Under the pieces are notes generated by a model. That model saw only the letters and a program-made list of their open reading frames with translations, had not been told where the DNA came from and searched no databases. This document shows, piece by piece, positions 21,957-33,009 of a stretch of DNA of 64,000 nt. A program made the position numbers and the translations under genes. The stretch is from Mycoplasma haemocanis str. Illinois (lineage in GTDB: Bacteria > Bacillota_I > Bacilli_A > Mycoplasmatales > Mycoplasmoidaceae), in assembly GCF_000238995.1 (NCBI RefSeq), contig NC_016638.1, forward strand, positions 434,001 to 498,000, in the 5' to 3' direction. Every line of letters starts with the position of its first letter. The stretch's first letter is position 1.

Positions 21957-23390
21957 ATGAAATTACTTCAATATAGCCCTTTAGGAAGCTTGAAGGGATT
22001 GTCCTTTGCGACCGTTGTAGGGGGTTCTGTAGTATTAGCTGCTGCTCATAATTTTTCATGACAGGAATATATCTATCCTGCGACAGGAGATTTCTTTGTT
22101 CCCGAAAGCGTATACAAAACTAACTCTCACTTTTTCAATAATAGTTTCGAAAACAAGGCCTATTCTTCAGTTTTAAGAGAGCGTTCTAGATCTGTATTAT
22201 TGAGTTTAGATGGCGAGAAAGGGATTGATGCAGTTAAGAGAATTAATGACTACACCTTGAAGATATCCGTTCCTTGTGGATCAGGAACCGCTTGAATTTT
22301 GGACTATGTAATTCCTGAAAATGGAGCATATCCAACTAAGTGATTCATAGCAACTAACCTTCACGTTATTAATGATCTACGTTTCACTTCCAATCCGTAT
22401 AACCAAATTCTTCCTGTATCTCTAGATCAGACTAAACGTTTGCAGAAGCAATATAAGCACACGTATGAGAATGTAGATCCTTCTTCGGAAAAGGCGTGTG
22501 TTAGCGCTAAATATGGATTCTCTGCAATAAATCTCTTCAGAGAATCTACCCCAACTACCTCAGAATCAGACACTATCGTTTATTACACAACAATACAGGA
22601 AGCAAAATTGTTCTATGCGGCTATTAATTTCTTGGGATATAGATATTCTGAAAGAGGGAAAGCGTGATGGAATGATAATTACTATAAGGACTTTGCCGTC
22701 CTAGAGATTGACTTTAAAACTGAAGATCATGCAAAGAAGATTACTGATGACTTCTACAATAAGTACAAAAAGGATTCTAGTGTGAATCCTAAACATGCCC
22801 CTTTAAATATATTCGATAAGGAACTTTCTACTAAGTACAGTATTCAAGAGCTTGATAAGTCAAATACAAATTACTACATCTCTGGATATCCGGTAGTTTC
22901 ACAAGGGGATTATACGCGGTTCACAAATCTGGATTCTTTCTCTCAAAGAGCATCTGTATTAGCTTATGCGCATGATTCCATATCGGTAAAGAACGTACAT
23001 GGTGACCCTATTAGAGGAATGGTTAATGTTTATGAAATTGATAAGAGTCATAAGAATACTGCCACTATTTGACGTGGAAGGAAGCTTTATAACTGGGGAT
23101 ATAACTACTTAATTGAGAATGTGCATATGAAAGGAGGGGCTTCCGGTTCTTTGACTGTGGATAAAGAGGGGACTGTATTGGGGCTGTATAGGATGCATGA
23201 CTCCTCTAGGAATTTGGGTTTTGTGGAACCCTTAAGAAGCAATGGCCTGTATGTAGATTCTAAGGTGATATTTCCTAAGTATGATTTAATTATGGGAGCC
23301 GAAGGACAAACTAACTCCTATAAACAACAATTAGATAAGTATTATCCTAATGCTAAGACTTTCCTAAAGGAAAATAATTGAAAGATTTAA
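21957..23390 (+). CDS. DUF31-type serine protease
   Basis: A 477-aa protein with the trypsin-like pattern of the mycoplasma DUF31 family, which includes the immunoglobulin protease MIP. Catalytic residues appear as H136 (FIATNLHVI), D245 (YKDFAVLEID) and S396 (GGASGSLTV), preceded by GSGTAWILDYVIP. An N-terminal hydrophobic stretch (about 14-32: GLSFATVVGGSVVLAAAHN) suggests export and anchoring in the membrane. ATG 21957; five TGA Trp codons. The end overlaps the convergent gene at 23387 by four bases. A fragment of a second copy survives at 43172. The host immunoglobulin target is an inference from the family. Confidence 0.85.
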
Positions 23391-25270
23391 CTGCGAAATT
23401 CCTTCTTTAATCTCATGTATCTCTTTAGATCGTAGAAACCGTATTTATTCTCAGTTATCAATTTTTCTATAAATCTCTCAACTGCTATCATACTCCTTAC
23501 ATCATTTTCACAGTATAGGAACATAAACTCCTTATTCTTCTGCCAATTATTTTCATCCCTCCCTCTATTCTCATAGGCAAGAGCTCTGGAAAGAAGAAGA
23601 GCTTGAGCCATGGCCCCATTTTGACATCTAGCTAAATCAGAATATTTCTTAGTCTTAGTATCCCTAAGAATATCTTCAGGAATTAGATTAATTACTTTCT
23701 TGATGCTATGGAAACCCTTCAGATCTTTATGAATAATATAGGGATTATTTCCGTATGTAAATCAATTGGCTAAATCTATGGTTCTGTCAATTATTGAGAT
23801 GACTTTCTCTCTATACTCATCATTATCTAATAGCTCCGCCATTTCCTTTAAACGAGTATTCTCAAAAGACTGATTGTAGACTATGTAAGCCACATCCGGT
23901 GCATCTATATAAATCTCATCTATTATTCTCTTGAAGTCGCTTAATTTAAGATCCAAAGGATCTATTATTAAATTGCATATGTGCTCTTTACCTTCCTCAA
24001 TTCTGATGAGAGATAGTTGGAGTACTATTTGAGCAAAGGGCTTAGTATCAGGAAGATATGGGAACGGAACTGATAATGTCTCGAAGTCATAGTAAACTTT
24101 TACTCTCTTCTTTTTAAGCTCTTCGAATTTGGGAACTGCTTCCTCAAATACAAGATACTCTTGTCCTTCTTCAAAACCTAGATAGGAAAGCTTATCTACG
24201 TAATTTAGAAAGTAATTCCTCTTGTTATCATCATAACTAAGAAGTCGGGTGATTACTTTATGCAACGGAAGTAGCTTTCCACTGAAGTTAAATGTCTCTA
24301 GGCAATGCTTAAATATAACTCTGAATCATCCATTATCCGGAGAAACAGTAGTATTCCTGTTATCTAAAAAAGACCTAGCTATCTTTTTGAAATTAACTTC
24401 TCTATCTGGGCTTAATAAGAAGTCTTGCAGAACTCTCACTATAGCTTCTGGATAGATATTCTCAATGTCCCATTCTTCATTATTAAAAGACTCATATTCG
24501 TCCCTAGTTAAGAATGTTTGGTAAAGACTTCCTGGATATGGATGTTCTTCTAGACCAAAGAAGGTGTTTACATTCTTTAACTTAGGATCCACAGGACCCT
24601 CAGGATATATCTTCTTGGCCGTATAGGGAAGGGAATTAGAGATATTTACCATGAGATCTCCTAATGGAGATGGCTCTCCACTTAAGTGAGTAATGAATAT
24701 TTGATCTATTTTCAAGAGAAGCTTATCTCTAAGAATATGCATGTAATAAGCCAAGGAACCCATCATCTCCTGCTTTAAGGCTATGGATCATGAATGCTCT
24801 ATGAGATAAATATACTTTCCCATCTTGTATATCGCCGTAGGCTTCATTTGCAATAGGCCTACATTAATGGTAGGTTTATATATAAAGGCATCTCTTTCGC
24901 CCTTTAGGGCATTTAGCAAGAATGCAGTTGAATCTCCTTTGTGATGAGTATGGTCATGAAACTCTAGACTTCCTATCTTGAATTTATGAATATAAAAAGC
25001 CTTAAGTTTCCTGTCTAGTAGATCATTTAACTTTAGAAAGTTTTGTATATATAGACTCTCTTCAGAATCTACTTGCTTTAGAAGAGTTACCAAGTCTTTA
25101 AAGGTTAACTCTTCCGCCAACTCTTCTAAAGAAGCCTTTTCCAAGAAGTACTGCTCTATTTCAGAGTTATTTAGAAATCAAAGTGGATAGGGCTTCTTGA
25201 AGTAATTTAGAAAGTCATATTTTGTAATCCTCCTATCCATAAGATTACGCACTCTGGGTAGAGCATCCAT
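23387..25270 (-). CDS. DUF2779 domain protein, probable exonuclease
   Basis: A 627-aa protein from ATG 25270 with four or more TGA Trp codons. The C-terminal half matches the DUF2779 pattern, a DEDD-like 3'-5' exonuclease fold: VYYDFETLS (D395, E397), then IDAPDVAYIVYNQSFENTRL and FLYCENDVRSMIAVER. In related mycoplasma proteins the N-terminal half is a RecB/Cas4-like nuclease; here it is diverged (AFYIHKFKIGSLEFHDH, YKMGKYIYLIEHSWS) and a metal site cannot be confirmed. It overlaps the 3' end of the surface gene at 25245 by 26 bases, so the two may be co-transcribed. Role likely in DNA repair, degradation or defence. Confidence 0.75.
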
Positions 25271-26177
25271 TATTAGAGGATGTCACTCCTGTTTTAATCT
25301 TGCCTAAATCAGATTCTTTTCTAACGAAGTTAGATCCTAATAGACATTCAAAAGAGTTATCTGAATTGCTACAACAACACTGTCTAAAAGATGAAGACTG
25401 CCGGGAATACATAGTCTTTCATTTCTTCAATTTGGAAGACACTTCTAAAATATCATTCCCATGAGACCCTTTCTTAATTAACCCACCTTCTTCCACGGAA
25501 AAAGAGAACTTGCTTGGATAATTGGCAAAATACTGCTTATCTGGCTTTGCCTTATAGTCATAGTCAACAGATCCATAAACCATGGAACCATACATAGACT
25601 TATTATCCTGTTTGGATGTAATCTGGCTAAACTGCAAATCCTGCAACTTTATATATGCAGTAACTGGACTTCAATAATTACCAGTCCAAGCACTATCTAG
25701 ATTCCTTAGCTCTTTAAAGAACTGCCTGTGCCCAGATTCTAAAGTCTCTTGGGTACAATTATTTTTTCCTCCACATCCATTTCCACACGATGAAGAGGAA
25801 GTTGCGACTTCTTGCTTGCCAGAAATAGATATTCCTTTGAGTACATTAAGCTTATGTTGATTTAAAAGAAACTCCTTGGCTATACTAGCCAATATAGAGT
25901 ATTTCTTACTATCTGCATCAGAAACACGAAGATATCGGTAGCTTGCCCACTTATTATCTGTCTTTTTAAAGTAACTATATTTAGATAAATCCCCTAAATC
26001 CTCAATTCAAACTCGTATTCTCTCGGCTTGACCGGCTCCTTGACTATCTTCAAAATAGACTTCTACCCACCTTGCATGTTTTGAATTATCTCAATCTATA
26101 GTGGTAGAAGTGGTAAGTAATACTGCAGGAATTCCGGTTGCTGTTGCAAAAATAGGTATTTTTGTGTGAATACTCAA
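25245..26177 (-). CDS. F6 family protein (Cys-rich, surface-type), minus copy 1
   Basis: A 310-aa protein from TTG 26177 (the duplicate at 44159 starts with the same TTG AGT ATT). N-terminal residues 6-22 are hydrophobic (IPIFATATGIPAVLL). Recognisable pieces: WVEVYFED and ERIRVWIEDL, a serine/cysteine/glycine patch (SSSSCGNGCGGKNNC), GSMVYGSVDYDYK with YFANYPSKFSFS, and a C-terminal region with CCC and SFECLLGSNFV. The plus-strand neighbour at 26443 shares all these blocks, so the two are divergently arranged paralogues. Likely exported; function unknown. Confidence 0.85.
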
Positions 26178-26442
26178 TTCGTTTTATGACTAATCCTCCA
26201 CCAACTCAAAGAATCTCTGTTTAAAAGTATTCCATCTCTTTAAACAGTTAATTCTGAAGGAATTTCAGAACATCTTCATTGTAAATACCTTACTTCTGAA
26301 ATTAATCTTATGAAAATATCCTTTATTCCTGCCACAATATCAACCGCAGGGACAACGAATATCATTTCCCTCATTTATAGGACCTTCCATATTATGAAAT
26401 CATATTACTAAAGTCATATAAATAGAGGAAGTTTGCGAAGAT
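26178..26442. other. Divergent intergenic region with inverted repeat
   Basis: 265 bases between divergent F6 genes. A perfect 7-bp inverted repeat, ttctgaa-ggaat-ttcagaa, lies at 26252-26270 and could be an operator or hairpin. A short frame from ATG 26309 (MKISFIPATISTAG) looks like the remains of another F6 start and ends after about 33 codons. ATAAAT near 26418 may be the -10 for the gene at 26443. Confidence 0.45.
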
Positions 26443-27375
26443 ATGAAATACTGATTGCCTGTATCAGGAACCATTCTACTTAGTGGTACTACTGCACTTA
26501 CACTAAGTTCTGAATATCCAAACTATACCAAATCTCTTGAAGTCTATTTTTATACCAAAAAACAAGAACGCATAAAAGTATGGATTGAGGATTTGGAGAA
26601 TTTATCCAAAGTCCAATATTATGATTCCAATTCTAGTTCTTGAAAGAAGCTATTTCGAGAACAAGGAGATAAATATAAGAGGTATTCCTTCCTGTTTTCT
26701 ATAGCAAGCTACTACATACAGATTCAACACTGGATAAATATAGTCAAACATTTAGAGTGATTAGGAAATAAGGGGAATAATTTCACTACTACAAATAGCC
26801 TTTGTTGCAACAAGCAAGGATCTTCTTGTAGTTCAGATGACATTAAAGACCAAAAGCGTTTTTCCCTTTATCTAACGAACTTATCTTCTTCAAGAGGAGA
26901 TGTATATTTCTCTCCAGTACAAGTCCATATTAAGCTTTCAGATACCGAAGATTTTGAAAAGATTCTGGATGAAGAGGGGGAAAAGAGCTTGTCTGGTTCA
27001 ATGGTGTACGGATTCGTAGACTATTACTACAAACCTTTAGATTCTGATTTGGGGAAAGACTTTTATAAAGACATTAATTCTCATGAGATAGATCATGAGA
27101 ACAAGAAGTATTATTACGCTAACTATCCTCAACTATTTAAATTCAAACACGATAAAGTAAAGTTGGTTGAAGGAAGTGCAACCAATCTATTCAATATTCA
27201 TAAGGAACTTAAAAATAAAAAGAATCTATTGAATAAATACAGAGTGGCAGCTTCCAGCAGCTCCTGCAATGATATATCCTGCATAATAAATAAAAACTTT
27301 GTACAAAAGTCAGAAAGCTTAGATTCAATACGAGACAGTGTAAAAAATTCCAGCAGTTGCAATTCTTCTCAATAA
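26443..27375 (+). CDS. F6 family protein, plus copy 1
   Basis: A 310-aa protein from ATG 26443 (MKYWLPVSGTILLSG), with an N-terminal hydrophobic segment ending in SSEYPNYT, probably a signal peptide. Shared F6 blocks: LEVYFYTKKQERIKVWIEDL, QDQKRFSLYLTNL-like central region (here DQKRFSLYLTNLSS), GSMVYGFVDYYYKPL, YYYANYPQLFKFK, ELKNKKNLL, and Cys pairs in SLCCNKQGSSC and the end (SSSCNDISCI; SSSCNSS). First gene of a five-gene run ending at 29889; the next start is 15 bases on. Its duplicate is at 44228. Confidence 0.85.
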
Positions 27376-27390
27376 ACATTAATTTTCATC

Positions 27391-28002
27391 ATGGCGATTG
27401 GAAAGTTTCCTGTAATAGGTATCGTATCTTTGGGAACTGCAGGCATGGCTGGTGGAGGTTATTGAGTCCTTAATAATAGAGATAATAAGGCTGCAGTTAA
27501 AGAGGAAGATCTTAAGGGTAAGTACAAATTAGCCGTTCTAGTTACCGAGGAAGATTGGAATAAGAAGTTTGAACAGCTTAAGAAAGAAAACACTGCTCCT
27601 ACCTATGAACCTTTGAAGGCTGCTTATGCAAAGAAGGATCAAGATGCAGAAGCTAAAACTTTGCATAGAAAAGCATGTGAGGACGTTTATCGACTCCCAA
27701 AGACTGTGACTGATAACTTAAGTGAGTTTGCTAAGTATTGTTTCTTCAATAACTTAGATAAAGCAGAAACCGGAAAAAGTCTGGTTACTGAAAAGAGCGA
27801 ATTTCAAAATAAGTGAGATACCTTCAAAACAAAACAAGAAAGCGAATTGTCTCCTGAATTAGTTGATGCCTTAAAGAATAAAGGAAGCGTCAATACAGAT
27901 AGCAATTGACAAGAGAAAATGGTAGCTGGCTGTAAAGCATTGTCAGAGAAGATATATGAAGGTGATAATAAGGACTTTAAGGATTTCTGTATTAAGCCTT
28001 AG
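27391..28002 (+). CDS. F2 family protein
   Basis: A 203-aa protein from ATG 27391 (MAIGKFPVIGIVSLG) with one N-terminal membrane segment (about 6-24, glycine-rich). The body is charged: DLKGKYKLAVLVTEEDW, then ACEDVYRL and FAKYCFFNNLDK, then GCKALSEKIYEG and FKDFC. So it has two modules each starting and ending with a Cys about 20-25 residues apart. No catalytic motif is visible. The closest paralogue in the window is 45227, also 15 bases after an F6 gene. Confidence 0.83.
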
Positions 28003-28007
28003 TTAGT

Positions 28008-28625
28008 TTGAACGCATTAACTAAGGCCGCTGTTGCGACGGGTGGAGTGGCCGGAATCGGCGGAGGAGGTCTTTTAATCAGCCGATTGAGTCAAACTTCC
28101 ACTATTTCCATCAAGAGTTTAGCCACACGTGAGATTTCTAAGACCTTACTTAAGAAGACAGAGGATACCGAAGCTTGAAAAGCAAATTGAGAAGCGTATA
28201 AAGGAAAGGATATTTGGGGACTTAATAAGGGATCGTCTTCTGATGTTCCAGAGGAGTTTAAAGACAAGTGTTTAAGCCTTTTAGGAGTGCAAGTAGAAGG
28301 TAAAGAATCTGAGATTTACTCGCAATTTCTATCATACTGTTCAAGAGATAAGACTATTGCAGACAGGTTATCTGATGAGGGAAGGGAGTTGGTTCCCGAT
28401 ACAGATAATGATTTTTGAAAAAATAAGTTTGATGCATACAAAGCACAAAACAATACTAAAACTATTCCAAATACAACCATATCTCATACTGAGTTAAATA
28501 CCACTACTGATAGCTTAAACAAATTAAAGAATGGATGTAAGACAGCAATACAGAAGTCCGTTACTGATGAAAGTTATTCAAAGGTATTTCAAAACATAAA
28601 GGACTTTTGCACTAAGGAGAAGTAA
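28008..28625 (+). CDS. F2 family protein
   Basis: A 205-aa protein from TTG 28008, with a very glycine-rich N-terminal membrane segment (ATGGVAGIGGGGLLI). Body: SIKSLATREISKTLLKK, DTEAWKANWEAYKG, then Cys modules KCLSLLG to FLSYCSRDKT and GCKTAIQKS to IKDFC. The same pieces in the same order occur at 45836. The TTG start is supported by that paralogue's GTG start in the same position. Stop and next start share a base (TAATG). Confidence 0.83.
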
Positions 28626-29269
28626 TGTCTTTACCAGCATTAAAAGTGGCGGCTTGTTTCATCGGTTTAGCTTCTTGTACTGGTTTGGGAATATTAATAT
28701 CTAACTCTCCCTTCTTTCCAAAGGAAAAGAAGATTTCTACTCCTAAGGTTAGGGATTTACTTAGAGACAAGGGATATTCTGTTATGAAATCGGAAAGCTC
28801 CGGTTGAAATACTCTCCTTTCGGCATATAAGGAAGGAAAAAATAGTGATATTGTAAAATTTGGAAGTTCTAGCAATATATCAGAAGAAGATCTTAAAAGG
28901 GAATGCGCTTCCGCCTTAGAGGATATTCTAACTTCATCATATGAAAAAGCAAAAAGGTGATGTGTGGAACCGAAGAAAGTATCTGATAAATTAAAGGATG
29001 TGGGATTAACTCCTTTGAAAACTGAGGGAGTTAGTGGTCAAGATGATTCTGAAAATTGAAAGAAATTAGAGAAGGAGTATGTGAAAGAGGGATCTGAAAA
29101 GATAGAAGGATCAAATATTTCACAAACCACCAACGATACTAGTTGACAAGGTTTAAGAGATGCATGTAAGAAGTTATTTGAATCTAATCCTTGGGATGAT
29201 AGCTATGATTCTTCATTAAAGCTATCTAAGAAGTGATGTGTATCTCAAGCTGTTCCTGCTAATAATTAA
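28625..29269 (+). CDS. F2 family protein, possible lipoprotein
   Basis: A 214-aa protein from ATG 28625. The N-terminal hydrophobic segment contains a lipobox-like GLASC (Cys18), so it may be lipid-anchored. The rest holds three Cys modules: ECASALEDI to KRWCVEPKKV, then ACKKLFES, then KKWCVS at the end. A core TPKVRDLLRDKGY aligns loosely with the KPETLKGLLKG of the gene at 46455, which occupies the same operon position in the duplicated cassette. Confidence 0.8.
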
Positions 29270-29889
29270 TGAATAAGTTAATTCCTATAGCTACTGTAGG
29301 AGGTATTGGTGTTGTTGGAGGTGGAGGCTATTCTTTATGACATTTCAATAAAAAGATTACATTTGCAGACAAATATAAGAATTCCCTTTTAAAACTAGAA
29401 AAGTCAGATTCAATATTTACTGCAAAGTTTACTAGCCTGCAAAATAAGACTCCTAAACATCCCAAATTGTCTGAAGCGGCTCGTAGATTTTCTGAAACTG
29501 AGATAGCCAAGGATTTACATATAGAAGGATGTAAAGATATTTATTCATCTTCAGCTGATTCCAGTGAGTACTTTGATGACTTTAAACAATATTGTGCTAG
29601 AGCTATAAAAGATGTAATTTCCAATATAATATCTGCTGAAAAATCGGATTCTGGAAAGTGAAATCCGAAATTAACTCTTCTAAGAAGTCACAGCGAATCA
29701 AAAGATGGCAAGCTTGACGATAAGTTAGATACCCTTAAAAAGTCTCTACCAGTTGCATCTACAGGGACCGATAATTTTGATGATAATAAGAGAGAGATTT
29801 TGAAGCAATGATGTGATGAAATTAAAGAGTCTTTATTTATTCCTAATGAAGAAATTCTACTTAAGCAATTTAAACTTTACTGTTCCTAG
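29269..29889 (+). CDS. F2 family protein
   Basis: A 206-aa protein from ATG 29269, coupled to the previous gene by TAATG. Starts MNKLIPIATVGGIGVVGGGG (membrane segment), then ITFADKYKNSLL, similar to the FGDKYK box of the F1 gene at 34335. Cys modules: GCKDIYSSS to FKQYCARA, then KQWCDEI to FKLYCS at the C-terminus. This fourth operon member has no counterpart in the duplicated cassette at 43-47 kb. Confidence 0.82.
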
Positions 29890-29901
29890 CAATAACCTTA
29901 A

Positions 29902-30262
29902 TTATTGCTGGTAAACTCACTGTCTACTTTGATCATCCTCTCTATATATTCATTGGCCACCATGTTGAGCGATATAAACCTTATCATTCTCCCGACAAGC
30001 TTTCTCTACCTTTGATTTATCTTCCTGTCTTTTTACCTCTTCCTTAAAATTAAGGTTTTCTAACTTAGCAGTGGGTGTACCACTAGTAGTTACGACAGAA
30101 TAAATGGTACATGGGGGTTTTGGAAGAGATAGGGCTCTCTTGGAGTTTAAAGAAGTATTATTTTTACTACCTCTTAATCCACTAACAGCTAAGCCTATTC
30201 CTCCTAACCCTGTCCCAGCAGCCAGCAGCCAGCATGGAACTCGCTAAAATCATTTTTGCCAT
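29902..30262 (-). pseudogene. F4 family gene, frame off by a 7-bp repeat
   Basis: From ATG 30262 the start reads MAKMILASSMLAA and then runs out of frame in a repeat, hitting TAG at 30182. The rest of the F4 protein (AGTGLGGIGLAVSGLRGS, CTIYSVVTTSG, KACRENDKVYIAQHG) is intact in another frame to TAA 29902. Removing one 7-bp unit joins both parts into a normal 117-aa F4 protein. All other codons are open, so this looks like a switchable gene rather than old decay. Confidence 0.8.
30215..30234 (-). repeat. 7-bp tandem repeat in F4 gene
   Basis: CCAGCAG at 30215 and 30222 plus a partial copy (CCAGCA) at 30229, within the N-terminal membrane segment of the gene at 29902-30262. The present copy number is out of frame; one unit fewer is in frame. 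Confidence 0.88.
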
Positions 30263-30443
30263 AATCTAATTTACCTCTACCTTAGAATCACTAATTAATT
30301 TCTCCATCTGGAAACAAAATTTCGGGCTAATACTTTACATAATCAATTCTTAACCATATTTAGAATCAATCAAAACTCTGTATTGTTAAAAAAATTAATT
30401 AGATGCATATAGATGCAAGAAGGTTCAAGATTGTGAATGAATA

Positions 30444-30905
30444 ATGAAATTAACAGGAATTAAATTTCTGGCGGGAGGAGTAACTGCAGCTTCTGCAACG
30501 GGTTTAGGGGTAGGCATTTCTTCTATCGATCTGAAGGAGCGTCCAAAGACATTATCTAAAACTAAGGATGAGAGCAAAGTTGATTCTGAAGTCTCTAACA
30601 AACCCATAGAAGAAGTACAGCAAACTCCTTCTGCACCTTCAAGTACGCCACAACCTCCACAAAATGGAGGTTGTAAAGTTGTTAAGTTAGAAAAAGCTAG
30701 CAAACAGTTTGAAGAGAAAAATTGGGAGCAACTGAAGAATGAAATAACAAAAGTTGGAAATGAAACATTTTTAGATGATGTAGAGAAGGCTTGTAAAGGA
30801 AAAAAACTCTCATATCAAGGGAAGGTATACGTAACAGAGAATGGTGGAAAGTGAATTTACTCTTCTGGTGATCAAAAAGAGTGAAATAGATTTAATAAAA
30901 AATAG
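30444..30905 (+). CDS. F4 family protein
   Basis: A 153-aa protein from ATG 30444. N-terminal membrane segment (about 6-27: IKFLAGGVTAASATGLGVGI), a linker rich in Ser/Pro/Gln (QQTPSAPSSTPQPPQNGG), then the F4 core: CKVVKLE, EQLKNEITKV, KACKGKK, and a C-terminal KVYVTENGGKWIYSS with TGA Trp. The two core cysteines are about 45 residues apart. It lies divergent from the switchable copy at 29902. Confidence 0.82.
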
Positions 30906-30918
30906 GTTGTTTTAATTC

Positions 30919-31779
30919 TTACTTCAAAGATAGAGAATTGTTGCTCTTAAAGCATCTATATCGAAACTTAGGATAGACATCGCTAAACGTACCCTCCTCG
31001 GAGAACTTCTTTTCTTTCGATTGTTTACATCATTCCTCCAAAATTTGTTGATCTGATTTGTCTCAAATCTCCTTTACGGATAGATCTTTAGTCCAAGTAT
31101 CAGTGTTTTTTATTTTCCAGTACATTATTGTGTAATTATCTTCCAGTTTATTTTTCTCACCATTATGATTAATTAGCTCATTAATACTTTCAAATGGCAT
31201 AGGTGAACACAGCAATTTCACATTAGAAAGTAAAGAATCACTAGGCTTCTCTTTCAAAGACTTCTTGCACCACTTTTCTAATGCTTCACCCCCCTCTCTC
31301 AATCCCTCTTTATCCTCGGGGGGAGTGAAGGAAATTAACCCCAAAACGGAAGGCATATGTTTCCTTCATACATAAGATACCTTATATTTATCCTTCTTAT
31401 TTCCATCATTTAACCCTTCAATTAAAGCATTAATATTTCCATCTGACTGAATTATCTTTCCTTCAACGGTTTGCAGATTATCTACACACACCAAAGAAGC
31501 TGGATTAGCATACTGCTCGTAATCTTCCCTTGGAAGAATATCCCTACATCATTGTTGAATGCTTGGTATATCAGGACTCTTCTTTAATAATCCCTCAAGT
31601 AAATCCTTATTCTCTTCTAAAACAGCTTTTCAAGAGAACTCAGAATCTCAGGAAAGTAATTTAAAACCAGAACGAGTCAAATACTCTTCTACATTCTTAG
31701 GCCTTATATTACCAAATAAATACCAACCCCCAGTACCAGATACGCCCAGAGACAAAATCCCCAGTAGCTTTAATTTCAA
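30919..31779 (-). CDS. F3 family protein
   Basis: A 286-aa protein from TTG 31779 (MKLKLLGILSLGVSGTGGWY), with a single membrane segment then RPKNVEEYLTRSGFKLLS. The body has Trp-Cys modules: QQWCRDILP to LVCVDN, EKWCKKSLKEKP to VKLLC, EEWCKQSKEKKF to FRYRC. A central block KVSYVWRKHM followed by LGLISFTPPEDK is common to the family. Length and order agree with the copies at 51182, 54174 and 56455. Function unknown; likely held in the membrane with the Cys modules outside. Confidence 0.84.
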
Positions 31780-31840
31780 AATAAGTAAAATAACCGCTAC
31801 CTATTCTTCCTTTAAAATGTGACAACCAATCTAAACAGCC

Positions 31841-32248
31841 TTATGTTACTACTGTTCAACTGGAATACTTATCCTTATCCGATGAAAATAACCAATTCTT
31901 TGAGCCACCTCCATTTCAAATGTATGCTTTTCCAAACTCACTACAACTACTATCTATTTTTGATTTTTCACCATCCTTTAAATTTTGAGTTAAAAAGTTA
32001 TCATCCACTAACTTAACCGTCTTACTCCGACTGTTCTGCACAGCGTAAACAGAGCATACCCTAGCCCCTGAAGATGTATTTACTTCTGCTGCTTTCGGAG
32101 TCTCCTCGGTGACTTTAGATGGTATCGAATCTTTTTTTGTTTTTGTAAGGGTACTCTGGCTATTTCTGGCTCCTCCAATAGCGGAAACTCCCAATCCCAG
32201 TCCTGCACCCACCGTTAATACGGAACTAGACAGCAATGCTTTTGACAT
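31841..32248 (-). CDS. F4 family protein
   Basis: A 135-aa protein from ATG 32248 (MSKALLSSSVLTVGAGLG), with an N-terminal membrane segment, a Ser/Thr/Lys linker, and the core VCSVYAVQNSRSKTVKL, IDSSCSEFGKAYIWNGGG, WLFSSDKDKYSSW. Three of its Trp codons are read only as TGA. It is one of only two F4 genes on the minus strand. No Shine-Dalgarno sequence precedes the ATG. Confidence 0.82.
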
Positions 32249-32364
32249 ATAATGCCCAATTATACTTGTTGAGTTATTTAAAAATTAAAAATAATCTATT
32301 GCTTGAAAATGTATTTTCATCAACTATCGTTTCAGACTTAGGTTAACCAAAACGATGAATAAAG

Positions 32365-33009
32365 TTAAGTTGCCTTAGCTGGGGTAGTTGCAGAATTTGA
32401 TCCCTTAACTTCTGTGCAATAAGTATTCAAATATATAAATTCTTTATTCTTTTTACCTTTAAAAGGAAGTTTGTATTTAGGAACACATCAATCCTCCAAT
32501 TCCTTGCCATTATCCAAATTAGACTTAACCTTATCTCGTATCTGTTTTAATTCTTCAGAAATATCAGAGTCCTTAGCTTTACTCAATCTCTCATTAGCAT
32601 CCTTTCAACTTTTCCCTTTTTGGATTAACTTCTTAGATATTTGTTCTTCATTTATAAGAACACAATAATCTTCAAAGACTTTCTCTTTGCTTTGTTCAAA
32701 AGTCATAATAGAAACATCCTGACATCACTTATGCAACTCCTCTTTTGTCTTAACTTCAGGGAGTCCTGGAATGCTCTTTCCTTTATCCTGAGTTAACTTA
32801 GTAAAGCGAGTTTGTCATTTCCCATCACTAGCTTTTGCTGTAACTAATCTTCCATCAAACTTATCCCTAAAAGTATCTATTAATTCATCACTCTCATCTT
32901 GAACAGAAGAAAAATTTACTGCTTTACTTCCCAAATATACTGTGCCTGCAGTTCCTGCGGCACCAATAACACCTATAGTTGCTATCTTTAGAAAACTAGG
33001 AATCACCAT
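32365..33009 (-). CDS. F1 family protein
   Basis: A 214-aa protein; ATG 33009 was preferred over TTG 33015. Family layout: N-terminal glycine-rich membrane segment (about 6-26), SKAVNFSSVQDE, the DKFDGRL box, KWQTRFTKL, then two modules, HKWCQDV to FEDYCVL and EDWCVPKYKLPF to LNTYCTE. The start overlaps the upstream gene's end. It is the last gene of an eleven-gene same-strand array. Closest relative by sequence appears to be 47073. Confidence 0.85.
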
